DNA of 64,000 nucleotides. Source: Ga0077527 sp964533495 (GTDB taxonomy: Bacteria > Pseudomonadota > Gammaproteobacteria > Burkholderiales > SG8-41). The notes under the pieces were generated by a model, which saw nothing but the letters and a program-made list of their open reading frames with translations, was not told the DNA's origin and searched no databases. Position 1 is the first letter of the stretch. Each line of letters begins with the position of its first letter. The stretch covers positions 65,044-129,043 of the forward strand of contig CAZHJU010000002.1 in assembly GCA_964533495.1 (NCBI GenBank), in the 5' to 3' direction. Positions 27,242 to 34,323 of the stretch are shown in pieces. The position numbers and the translations under genes were made by a program.

Positions 27242-28657
27242 TTACGCTTTTGATGTCGCCTTTTTGTACATCTCCCGGAAAGTCCTCCCCTCCGGCGCCG
27301 GGAAATCGCGCCGGTCGGTCCAGCCACCGCCGAAAGGCAAGCTGCGGATCATCCCCTGCGGATTGGCCATCGCCTTCAGCGCGCGCACCTGGATCCGCGT
27401 CGCCAGCCCGTACAGCGCCGGGCGCCGCGCGAGCCAGCCCCACAGCCGCAGCGCAACGACTTCGTGCCAGGATTTCAGTCCCTGCTCGAACTGGCGCTCG
27501 CGCAGCTTGCGCAGCAGCTCCGGCAGCGGAATCTTGACCGGGCAGGCGACCTCGCACTGCCCGCACAGCGTCGCCGCATTGGGCAGGTCGCGCGCCTTCT
27601 CCAGGCCGACATAGGTCGGCGTCAGCACCGCGCCCATCGGTCCCGGATAGACCCAGCCGTAGGCATGGCCGCCGACGCTCTGGTAGACCGGGCAGTGGTT
27701 CATGCAGGCGCCGCAGCGGATGCAGCGCAGCATCTCCTGCATCTCGCCGCCGATCAGCCGGGTGCGTCCGGCATCGACCAGGATCACGTGGAAATGCTCC
27801 GGCCCGTCGGCATCGCCCGCGCGTTTCGGCCCGGTGGTCACCGAAACGTAATTGGTGATGCTCTGCCCGGTGCCGTGGCGCGGCAGCAGGCGCAGCAGCG
27901 TGCACACGTCCTCCAGCGTCGGCACCACCTTCTCGATGCCGGTGATCGCCACGTGCACCTTCGGCAGCGTCGTCACCATGCGCCCGTTGCCCTCGTTGGT
28001 GACGATCAGCGTCGAGCCGGTTTCGGCGATGATGAAATTGGCGCCGGACACGCCCATGTCCGCCGACAGGAAATGCGGTCGCAGCTTTTCGCGCGCCTCG
28101 CGGCACAGCGCCGGGATGTCGGTCAGCCGCGGTGCATCGTGTTTTTCGGCGAACAGGTCGGAAACCTCGTCGCGGGTCTTGTGCACCACCGGCGCGACGA
28201 TGTGCGAAGGCGGTTCCTTGGCGAGCTGCAGGATGTATTCGCCGAGGTCGGTCTCGACCACTTCGAGGCCGGCCGACTCCAGCGCATCGTTGAGGCCGCA
28301 CTCCTCGGTCACCATCGACTTCGACTTGATGACCTTGCGCACGCCGTGCCGCGCGGCGATCTCGCGCACGATGCGGTTCACGTCCTCGTGGGTTTCCGCC
28401 CAGTGCACCACCGTGCCGCGGACGGCGGCGTTGCGCTCGAAGGTGTCCAGCCAGACGTCGAGGTTCTCCAGCGCCCGGTCGCGGATCGCCGCGGCGGCGT
28501 CGCGGATGTCCTGGAAATTGTCCAGTTCGGCGATCCGGTCGGCGCGGCCCTTGACGAAATTTCCCTGCAACTTCTTCAACGCGCCCTGCAGCCGGACGTC
28601 GGCCAGCTTGGCGCCGGCGCGGGCCTTGAAGTGCATGGACGTGATTTGCATAGCCAT
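27242..28657 (-). CDS. lutB: LutB-like iron-sulfur lactate utilisation protein
   Basis: This 471-residue LutB/YkgF homologue has an N-terminal LUD-like domain (about 60-280) and two 4Fe-4S motifs, CIRCGACMNHCPVY (about 305-318) and CGQCEVACPVKIPLPELL (about 360-377). It forms a lactate oxidation complex with LutA and LutC. The start is uncertain: ATG 28657 (MAMQITSMHF) or ATG 28651 are reasonable. The gene is divergent from nasT with only about 60 bases between starts. Confidence 0.92.
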   Translation of the reverse strand: MAMQITSMHFKARAGAKLADVRLQGALKKLQGNFVKGRADRIAELDNFQDIRDAAAAIRDRALENLDVWLDTFERNAAVRGTVVHWAETHEDVNRIVREIAARHGVRKVIKSKSMVTEECGLNDALESAGLEVVETDLGEYILQLAKEPPSHIVAPVVHKTRDEVSDLFAEKHDAPRLTDIPALCREAREKLRPHFLSADMGVSGANFIIAETGSTLIVTNEGNGRMVTTLPKVHVAITGIEKVVPTLEDVCTLLRLLPRHGTGQSITNYVSVTTGPKRAGDADGPEHFHVILVDAGRTRLIGGEMQEMLRCIRCGACMNHCPVYQSVGGHAYGWVYPGPMGAVLTPTYVGLEKARDLPNAATLCGQCEVACPVKIPLPELLRKLRERQFEQGLKSWHEVVALRLWGWLARRPALYGLATRIQVRALKAMANPQGMIRSLPFGGGWTDRRDFPAPEGRTFREMYKKATSKA

Positions 28658-28688
28658 AAGTATATAGCGATGCGCAATTCCCCCGGTC

Positions 28689-28703
28689 TGGTACGCATTT
28701 TGC
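28689..28703 (+). promoter_or_regulatory. Sigma-54-like promoter just before nasT
   Basis: TGGTACG-catt-TTGC has the invariant GG and GC with ten bases between, as in the -24/-12 consensus. The predicted start (about 28715) would fall only two bases before the preferred nasT ATG, leaving no leader. The site may therefore be fortuitous or imply a leaderless message. Confidence 0.35.
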
Positions 28704-28716
28704 GAGGATGACAAGC

Positions 28717-29289
28717 ATGAAAATCATGCTTTACGACGAAAACCCGGAACGCTCCCTGTTCCTGCGCATGACGCTGGAACGGCTGGGGCACCGGATCGTC
28801 GCCGAGATCGCCAATGCCGGGCTGCTCTACGACGCCGTGCGCAAGCTGTCGCCGGATGCCATCATCATCGACACCGACTCGCCGACCCGCGACACGCTGG
28901 AACACCTGTGCCTGATCACCAAAAGCTGCCCGCGGCCGATCGTGATGTTCACCGGGGACCGCAACAGGGAATCCATCCGCGAAGCGGTGCGCGCCGGGGT
29001 GACCGCCTATATCGTCGACGGCCTGGCGGCCGAACGCATCGAGCCCATCATCGAAACCGCCGTCGCCCGCTTCGAAGCCTTCCAGTCGGTGCAGGCCGAA
29101 CTCGCGCGGACCCGCAACAGGCTCTCCGAGCGCAAGCTGGTCGACCGCGCCAAGGGCATCCTGATGACGGAAAAAAAGATTTCCGAGGACGAGGCCTACC
29201 GCCTGCTGCGCAAACTCGCGATGGACCGCAACGCCACCCTCGGCTCGGTGGCCGAACAGGTCATCACTTTCTCCAAACTGCTCGGCTGA
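28717..29289 (+). CDS. nasT: NasT-like ANTAR-domain antitermination regulator
   Basis: This 190-residue RNA-binding regulator has an N-terminal receiver-like domain (about 1-118) that retains an acidic patch around IIIDTDSPTRDTLEHL. A coiled linker is followed by a C-terminal ANTAR domain (about 125-188) with LVDRAKGILMTEKKISEDEA and YRLLRKLAM. NasT binds leader RNA of nitrate assimilation genes and prevents termination. The ATG at 28717 is preferred because GAGG lies nine bases upstream; ATG 28708 is also in frame. It directly precedes the attenuator leader and nitrate transporter operon. NasS, its usual inhibitor, is not seen next to it. Confidence 0.93.
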   Translation: MKIMLYDENPERSLFLRMTLERLGHRIVAEIANAGLLYDAVRKLSPDAIIIDTDSPTRDTLEHLCLITKSCPRPIVMFTGDRNRESIREAVRAGVTAYIVDGLAAERIEPIIETAVARFEAFQSVQAELARTRNRLSERKLVDRAKGILMTEKKISEDEAYRLLRKLAMDRNATLGSVAEQVITFSKLLG

Positions 29290-29390
29290 TTCCCTGCCGC
29301 CGTACCCGCTTGGTGCATGGCGCATCGATGGTGCACCGCAATAGCGCATTGCCCGGAACAGGCCCATTCGTGGCTCAATTTAAAAAAATT

Positions 29391-29419
29391 ATTTAAAAAC
29401 AAATACTTATAAAATATCC
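29391..29419. repeat. Recurrent AT-rich motif, copy C
   Basis: TTTAAAAACAAATACTTAT followed by AAAATATCCC. It lies about 20 bases upstream of the sigma-54-like promoter of the nitrate transporter operon, so it could be an activator or IHF-type bending site there. Confidence 0.65.
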
Positions 29420-29436
29420 CCGCCGCCGACATGGCA

Positions 29437-29452
29437 TGGCATGCGGTTTGCA
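29437..29452 (+). promoter_or_regulatory. Sigma-54 promoter of the nitrate uptake operon
   Basis: TGGCATG-cggt-TTGCA matches the -24/-12 consensus with GG and GC ten bases apart; a partial repeat of the -24 element (TGGCATG at 29432) lies five bases upstream. The predicted start, near 29463, is just before the first leader hairpin. NtrC-type nitrogen control is the likely activator. Confidence 0.75.
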
Positions 29453-29466
29453 ATACAGGAAACCGC

Positions 29467-29551
29467 AAGCCGGCCAACGGCGGCCGGCTTCAGGACAAGG
29501 GTGTTCGGGACTGCGCATCGTTCAAGCGCGGCCCTGACACCCTTTTTGTTT
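29467..29551 (+). ncRNA. ANTAR (NasT) target leader: two hexaloop hairpins plus intrinsic terminator
   Basis: Hairpin P1 (29467-29490) is AAGCCGGCC-AACGGC-GGCCGGCTT, a nine-base perfect stem with hexaloop A1/G4. Hairpin P2 (29491-29508) is C-a-GGAC-AAGGGT-GTTC-g-G, again a hexaloop with A1 and G4. P2 overlaps the 5' arm of a terminator (29498-29551): AGGGTGT pairs with ACACCCT, with inner GGG/CCC and GCGC/GCGC pairs, followed by TTTTTGTTT. P2 and terminator are mutually exclusive, as known for NasR/NasT/EutV targets. NasT bound to P1-P2 would let polymerase reach nrtA. Confidence 0.85.
29498..29551 (+). terminator. Attenuator terminator in the nrtA leader
   Basis: The stem is AGGGTGT...GGG...GCGC / GCGC...CCC...ACACCCT with loop ATCGTTCAA and two small internal loops, followed by TTTTTGTTT. 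It lies 80 bases before the nrtA ATG, within the leader rather than after a gene. Confidence 0.85.
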
Positions 29552-29630
29552 GTCGCAGCACACGGCGCAAGGCACGGGGTCGGGTCGCAAAGACGCGATT
29601 TTCAACGGTTTCAATCACGGGGATGCACAC

Positions 29631-30932
29631 ATGGACAGCAAAGACGGCCTCATCAATTCTTCACGGCGCTCGATGATCAAAAGCGTAGCGGGCGTCGCCG
29701 CGGCCAGCCTGATACCCGCCGGCTTCCCGGCCATCGCCAGGGCGCAGGCGAAGCTGGAAACCACGGCCGCCAAGCTCGGTTTCATCGCGCTGACCGACGC
29801 CGCGCCGCTGTTCGTCGCCGACGAAAAAGGCTTCTTCAAGAAACACGGCATGACCGACGTCGAAGTGGTCAAGCAGGCCTCCTGGGGCGCGACGCGCGAC
29901 AACATCGTGCTCGGCTCCGAGAAAAACGGCATCGACGGCGCGCACATCCTGACGCCGATGCCCTACCTGATCTCCTCCGGCGCGATGACCGCGAACAACG
30001 TGCCCACCCCCATGTACATCCTGGCGCGGCTGAACCTCGCCGGCCAGTGCATTTCCGTCTCCAGCGAATTCGCCGGCCTGAAAGTGGGCGTCGACGCCAA
30101 GCCGTTCAAGCCCGCGCTGATGGCCAAGAAAGCGAGCGGCAAGGCGATCAACGCGGCCATGACCTTCCCCGGCGGCACCCACGACATGTGGATGCGCTAC
30201 TGGCTCGCTGCCGGCGGCATCGATCCCAACAGGGACATCAACACCATCGTCGTGCCGCCGCCGCAGATGGTCGCCAACATGAAGGTCGGCACCATGGACA
30301 CCTTCTGCGTCTGCGAGCCCTGGAACCACCAGTTGATCAACCAGAAGATCGGCTACACCGCGATCACCACCGGCGAGCTCTGGCACAACCATCCGGAAAA
30401 GGCCTTCGCGATGCGCGCGGCCTATGTCGACAAAAACCCCAACGCGGCCGTCGCGCTGATCAAGGCGGTGATGGAAGCGCAGATGTTCTGCGACGACCCG
30501 AAAAACGCGCGCGAGGTCGCCGAGATCTGCTCGCGCCGCCGCTGGATCAACGCCCCGGTCGAGGACATCGCCGACCGCGTGCGCGGCGACTTCGACTACG
30601 GCACCGGCCGCGTGGTCAAGAACAGCCCGCAGAAAATGCGCTACTGGAACGACTTCGCCTCCTATCCCTTCCAGAGCCACGACCTGTGGTTTCTTACCGA
30701 AAACATCCGCTGGGGCTACCTGCCGCAGAAGACCGACATGAACGCGCTGATCAAGAAGGTCAACCGCGAGGATCTGTGGCGCCAGGCGGCAAAGGAACTG
30801 GGGATTCCAGCGGCGCAGATTCCGGCGTCGACCTCGCGCGGCGTCGAGAAATTCTTCGACGGCAAGGTGTTCGACCCGAAAAATCCGATGGCCTACCTCA
30901 ACAGCCTGCAGATCAAGGCGCTCAAAGGCTGA
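29631..30932 (+). CDS. nrtA: Nitrate ABC transporter substrate-binding protein (NrtA-like)
   Basis: This 433-residue periplasmic receptor for nitrate or nitrite has an N-terminal Tat-type signal (NSSRRSMIKSVAGVAAASL, residues about 9-27, ending ARAQA). The CmpA/NrtA fold follows: LGFIALTDAAPLFVADEKG, ILTPMPYLISSGAMTANN, VPPPQMVANMKVGTMDTF and VGEPWNHQLI-like CVCEPWNHQLINQKIGYTA. The ATG at 29631 is preferred over an upstream in-frame ATG because the twin-arginine signal begins right after it. It is the first gene after the NasT-type attenuator. Confidence 0.93.
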   Translation: MDSKDGLINSSRRSMIKSVAGVAAASLIPAGFPAIARAQAKLETTAAKLGFIALTDAAPLFVADEKGFFKKHGMTDVEVVKQASWGATRDNIVLGSEKNGIDGAHILTPMPYLISSGAMTANNVPTPMYILARLNLAGQCISVSSEFAGLKVGVDAKPFKPALMAKKASGKAINAAMTFPGGTHDMWMRYWLAAGGIDPNRDINTIVVPPPQMVANMKVGTMDTFCVCEPWNHQLINQKIGYTAITTGELWHNHPEKAFAMRAAYVDKNPNAAVALIKAVMEAQMFCDDPKNAREVAEICSRRRWINAPVEDIADRVRGDFDYGTGRVVKNSPQKMRYWNDFASYPFQSHDLWFLTENIRWGYLPQKTDMNALIKKVNREDLWRQAAKELGIPAAQIPASTSRGVEKFFDGKVFDPKNPMAYLNSLQIKALKG

Positions 30933-30971
30933 CGCCGCGCGACCGATCGACACCCCTGACAGGAGCACGCC

Positions 30972-31931
30972 ATGACCACCACCGCAACGCTTGCCGCAAC
31001 CCCGGAACCGGCATCGACCCGCAAGTCCGATACCGTCACAGACCTGGGGGCCGTGGCCGCGGCAGCCACCACCACGCCGGCGGTCAAGGCGCGGTCGGCG
31101 GCCGCGCCGGCAGCGCCGGCCGCCAAACGCCGTCCCGCCTGGCTCGACACCCTCGGCGACTGCGCCGCAAAAATCCTGCCGCCGGTGATCACCGTGGCGC
31201 TGCTGCTCGGCATCTGGGAACTGGCCTCCAGCCAGGCCGGCGCCTCGCTGCCGCCGCCGAGCAAGGTCGTCGCCGACACCAAGGACCTGATCCTCGATCC
31301 CTTCTTCAACAATGGTGGCAACGACGTCGGCATGGCCTGGCAACTGTTGGCCAGCCTCGAGCGCGTGCTTTACGGCTACTCGATCGCGGTGGTGGTGGGC
31401 ATCTCGCTGGGCGTTCTGGTCGGCCAGTTCGCGATCGCGATGCGCGGCCTCGATCCGGTGTTCCAGGTGCTGCGCACGGTCCCGCCGCTCGCCTGGCTGC
31501 CGATCGCGCTGGCGGGCTTCCGCGACGGCAACCCCTCGGCGATCTTCGTGATCTTCATCACCGCGGTATGGCCGATCATCATCAACACCTCGATCGGCAT
31601 CCGCAACATCCCCAACGACTACCGCAATGTCGCCCGGGTGGTTCAACTCAACGGCATCGAGTACTTCTGGAAAATCATGATGCCCGCCGCGGCGCCGTAC
31701 ATCTTCTCCGGCCTGCGCATCGGCGTCGGCCTGTCCTGGCTCGCAATCGTCGCGGCCGAAATGCTGATCGGCGGCGTCGGCATCGGCTTCTTCATCTGGG
31801 ACGCCTGGAACTCCTCGCGCATCAGCGACATCGTGCTGGCGCTGGTCTACGTCGGCCTGGTCGGCTTCATGCTCGACCGCATCGTCTCCTGGATCGGCCG
31901 CTGGGTCGCCCGCGGCAGCAGCGTGAACTGA
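30972..31931 (+). CDS. nrtB: Nitrate ABC transporter permease (NrtB-like)
   Basis: This 319-residue inner-membrane permease begins with an Ala/Pro-rich, probably disordered cytoplasmic stretch (residues about 1-55). About six transmembrane helices of the BPD family follow. The EAA-like cytoplasmic loop appears as VARVVQLNGIEYFWKIMMPAAAPYIFSGLRIG. FVIFITAVWPIIINTSIGIR is characteristic of nitrate/taurine-type permeases. AGGAG precedes the ATG, 39 bases after nrtA. It works with the ATPase encoded next. Confidence 0.93.
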   Translation: MTTTATLAATPEPASTRKSDTVTDLGAVAAAATTTPAVKARSAAAPAAPAAKRRPAWLDTLGDCAAKILPPVITVALLLGIWELASSQAGASLPPPSKVVADTKDLILDPFFNNGGNDVGMAWQLLASLERVLYGYSIAVVVGISLGVLVGQFAIAMRGLDPVFQVLRTVPPLAWLPIALAGFRDGNPSAIFVIFITAVWPIIINTSIGIRNIPNDYRNVARVVQLNGIEYFWKIMMPAAAPYIFSGLRIGVGLSWLAIVAAEMLIGGVGIGFFIWDAWNSSRISDIVLALVYVGLVGFMLDRIVSWIGRWVARGSSVN

Positions 31932-31987
31932 AGCATCCCGATGACCCGTTCCGCACACCATCCAATCCATTGCACAGGGAGCCTTTC

Positions 31988-32779
31988 ATGAGTCAGCCCT
32001 TCCTTGAACTGAGCCTGGTATCGATGGCCTTCAAGACCCGGCAGGGCCCGTTCCAGGCGCTGTCCGACATCAACCTCCGCGTCGAAAAAGGAGAATTCGT
32101 CAGCCTGATCGGCCACTCCGGCTGCGGCAAGTCGACGCTGCTCAACATCGTCGCCGGCCTCTACCGCTGCACCGCCGGCGGCGTGCTGCTCGAAGGGCGC
32201 GAAGTCGACCAGCCCGGCCCCGACCGCGCGGTGGTGTTCCAGAACCACTCGCTGCTGCCCTGGCTCACCGCCTACGAAAACATCGAGCTCGCCGTCAAGA
32301 AAACTTCCGAGGGCAGGCGCGGCAGGGCGCAGATCCGCGAATGGATCCTGCACAACCTGAAGCTGGTGCAGATGGACCACGCGATGAACAAGCGCCCGGA
32401 AGAACTCTCCGGCGGCATGAAGCAGCGCGTCGGCATCGCCCGCGCGCTGGCGATGGAGCCGAAGGTGCTGTTGATGGACGAGCCCTTCGGCGCGCTCGAC
32501 GCGCTGACCCGCGCGCGGCTGCAGGACGAACTGCTGCGCATCGTCGCCAACACCGGCAGCACCGTGATGATGGTCACCCATGACGTCGACGAGGCGGTGC
32601 TGCTGTCCGACCGCGTGGTGATGATGACCAACGGCCCGGCGGCGACCATCGGCGAAATCCTCGACGTCAACCTGGCGCGCCCGCGCGAACGTCTCGCGCT
32701 GGCCACCGACGCGCGTTACCTGTCGGCGCGCAAGGCGGTGCTCGAATTTCTCTACCAGAAGCAGTTGAAGGCAGCGTGA
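31988..32779 (+). CDS. nrtD: Nitrate ABC transporter ATP-binding protein (NrtC/NrtD-like)
   Basis: This 263-residue ATPase shows Walker A GHSGCGKSTL (residues about 43-52), Q-loop VVFQNHSLLPWLTAYENI, ABC signature LSGGMKQRVGIARALAMEPK, Walker B VLLMDEPFGALDALTRARLQ and the switch His in MMVTHDVDEAV. It is a single-domain NrtD-type subunit without the C-terminal NrtA-like regulatory domain of cyanobacterial NrtC. GGGAG precedes the ATG. It energises uptake of nitrate with NrtA and NrtB. Confidence 0.93.
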   Translation: MSQPFLELSLVSMAFKTRQGPFQALSDINLRVEKGEFVSLIGHSGCGKSTLLNIVAGLYRCTAGGVLLEGREVDQPGPDRAVVFQNHSLLPWLTAYENIELAVKKTSEGRRGRAQIREWILHNLKLVQMDHAMNKRPEELSGGMKQRVGIARALAMEPKVLLMDEPFGALDALTRARLQDELLRIVANTGSTVMMVTHDVDEAVLLSDRVVMMTNGPAATIGEILDVNLARPRERLALATDARYLSARKAVLEFLYQKQLKAA

Positions 32780-32796
32780 TTCGGGTCACCTAAGCC

Positions 32797-32828
32797 TAAA
32801 ATAAAAATATGAATAAAATCAATAAGTT
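32797..32828. repeat. AT-rich motif variant at the start of the nitrate oxidoreductase gene
   Basis: ATGAATAAAATCAATAAGTT resembles the recurrent motif and forms the start codon region of the next gene, encoding MNKINK. No Shine-Dalgarno sequence is visible before this ATG. Confidence 0.4.
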
Positions 32829-34041
32829 ACGATTGGCGTGCGTGGGTAACGGCATGGCCGGCATACGCACGCTGGAGGAACTGCTGAAACTGGCGCCCGA
32901 CCTCTACGACATCACCGTGTTCGGCGCCGAGCCGCATCCGAACTACAACCGCATCCTGCTGTCGCCGGTGCTCGCCGGCGAACAGACGCTGCAGGAGATC
33001 GTACTCAACGACCTCGACTGGTACCGGCGGAACGGCATCACCCTGCACCTCGGCAAAAGAATCACCGCCATCGACCGCATCAAACGCATTGTCCATGCCG
33101 AGGACGGCACGAGCGCGGAGTACGACCGCCTGCTGCTGGCGACGGGATCGAAGCCGGTACTGCTGCCGATTCCCGGCATGAAGCTGCCCGGCGTGCTGAC
33201 CTACCGCGACATCGCCGACACCGAAGGCATGATTGCCGCGGCCGCGCGACACAAAAACGCCGTCGTCATCGGCGGCGGCCTGCTCGGCCTCGAGGCTGCC
33301 AACGGCCTGAAGCAGCGCGGCATGGACGTCACCGTCGTCCACCTCGGCGAATGGCTGATGGAACGCCAGCTCGACCGCACGGCCTCCGGGCTGCTGCAGA
33401 AATCGCTGGAACGGAAGGGCCTGAAATTCCGCCTGGCCACGCAGACCGCGGAACTGGTCGCCGGCGAATCGGGCCGCGTCGCCGCCGTCCGCTTCAGGGA
33501 CGGCGGCAGCGCCGCCGCCGAACTGGTGGTGGTCGCCGCCGGCATCCGCCCCAACGTCGAGCTCGCCCCAAAAGACGGCCCGCACTGCTCGCCGGGGAGG
33601 CCCGGCGGCATCGTCGTCAGCGACACCCTGCAGACCCACGATCCGCGCATCTACGCCGTCGGCGAATGCGCCAGCCACCGCGACACCACCTACGGCCTGG
33701 TCACCCCGCTGTTCGACATGGCGGCCGTCTGCGCCAATCACCTTGCCTTCCACGGCATCGGCCGCTACACTGGCTCGCAGATCTCGACCAAGCTCAAGGT
33801 CACCGGCATCGACCTCTTCAGCGCCGGCGATTTCCAGGGCGGCGACGGCAGCGAGGACATCACGCTGTCGGACCCGGTCCGCGGCATCTACAAGAAACTG
33901 GTGATCCGCGACGACAGGCTGGTCGGCAGCGTGCTCTACGGCGACACCGCCGACGGCGCGTACTACTTCAAGCTGCTGCGCGAGGGCCGCAAGGTCGGCG
34001 ACCTCCGCGACCGGCTGATGTTCGGCGCGGCCGGGGGCTGA
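32809..34041 (+). CDS. FAD/NAD(P)-binding oxidoreductase, electron donor of nitrate assimilation (NirB N-domain/NasC-like)
   Basis: This 410-residue flavoprotein corresponds to the N-terminal half of NirB. The FAD-binding motif VGNGMAGIRTLEEL lies at residues 12-25. An NAD(P)-binding motif VIGGGLLGLEAANGL (about 146-160) and the FAD-binding end VYAVGECASHRDTTYGLV follow. It lacks the sulfite/nitrite reductase domains. By analogy with NasC of Klebsiella it probably transfers NADH electrons to NasA, the next enzyme in the operon. The start is AT-rich and lacks a ribosome site. Confidence 0.85.
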   Translation: MNKINKLRLACVGNGMAGIRTLEELLKLAPDLYDITVFGAEPHPNYNRILLSPVLAGEQTLQEIVLNDLDWYRRNGITLHLGKRITAIDRIKRIVHAEDGTSAEYDRLLLATGSKPVLLPIPGMKLPGVLTYRDIADTEGMIAAAARHKNAVVIGGGLLGLEAANGLKQRGMDVTVVHLGEWLMERQLDRTASGLLQKSLERKGLKFRLATQTAELVAGESGRVAAVRFRDGGSAAAELVVVAAGIRPNVELAPKDGPHCSPGRPGGIVVSDTLQTHDPRIYAVGECASHRDTTYGLVTPLFDMAAVCANHLAFHGIGRYTGSQISTKLKVTGIDLFSAGDFQGGDGSEDITLSDPVRGIYKKLVIRDDRLVGSVLYGDTADGAYYFKLLREGRKVGDLRDRLMFGAAGG

Positions 34042-34047
34042 CCGGCG

Positions 34048-34095
34048 ATGGCGGAGATCCGGTCCATCCGCTGTTGCTGCGGCGCCGGCTGCAGT
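34048..34095 (+). pseudogene. Relic of the nasA 5' end
   Basis: Sixteen codons (MAEIRSIRCCCGAGCS) align base for base with the nasA start (MSETRSTCCYCGVGCG); about 34 of 48 bases are identical. The similarity stops there, and a dispersed repeat follows. It begins six bases after the preceding stop, where a nasA start would be expected. Confidence 0.6.
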
Positions 34096-34191
34096 CAGGC
34101 ATCGCCGCGCGGGGCCGATCGCTGCGCGAACGCGGCACGCCCCAGCCGGATGCCGATGATCGGGAATCACCCGATCCCGCGGCAATTATCC

Positions 34192-34278
34192 CGTCATTCC
34201 GGGCGCGCGGAGCACGAGCCGGAATCCAGTGCGGTGCGTGCGAAAAATCCCTGGATCCCGGCTTCCGCCGGAATGACG
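34192..34278. repeat. Dispersed REP-like intergenic repeat, copy 4
   Basis: CGTCATTCCGGGCGCGCGGA starts the element and GGCTTCCGCCGGAATGACG ends it. It lies between the nasA relic and the true nasA start. Confidence 0.75.
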
Positions 34279-34323
34279 TTCGCGGGATCAGCCGGTCAAC
34301 CGTTGCCGTGATTCCCGATAATC

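Noticed and set aside
28654..28665. ATAAGTATATAG upstream of lutB as another copy of the AT-rich motif
   Set aside because: Only the ATAAGTAT part matches; the TTGATTTTAAA half is missing.
29442..29467. Alternative first leader hairpin TGCGGTTT...AAACCGCA with loop AATACA
   Set aside because: It lies inside the predicted -12 element and mostly upstream of the predicted transcription start, has a G-G mismatch, and its loop lacks the required G4. The pair at 29467-29508 fits better.
34048..34311. Possible 87-aa protein starting MAEIRSIRCCCG
   Set aside because: Only the first 16 codons resemble anything (nasA); the rest runs through the dispersed repeat. I treat it as a relic rather than a gene.
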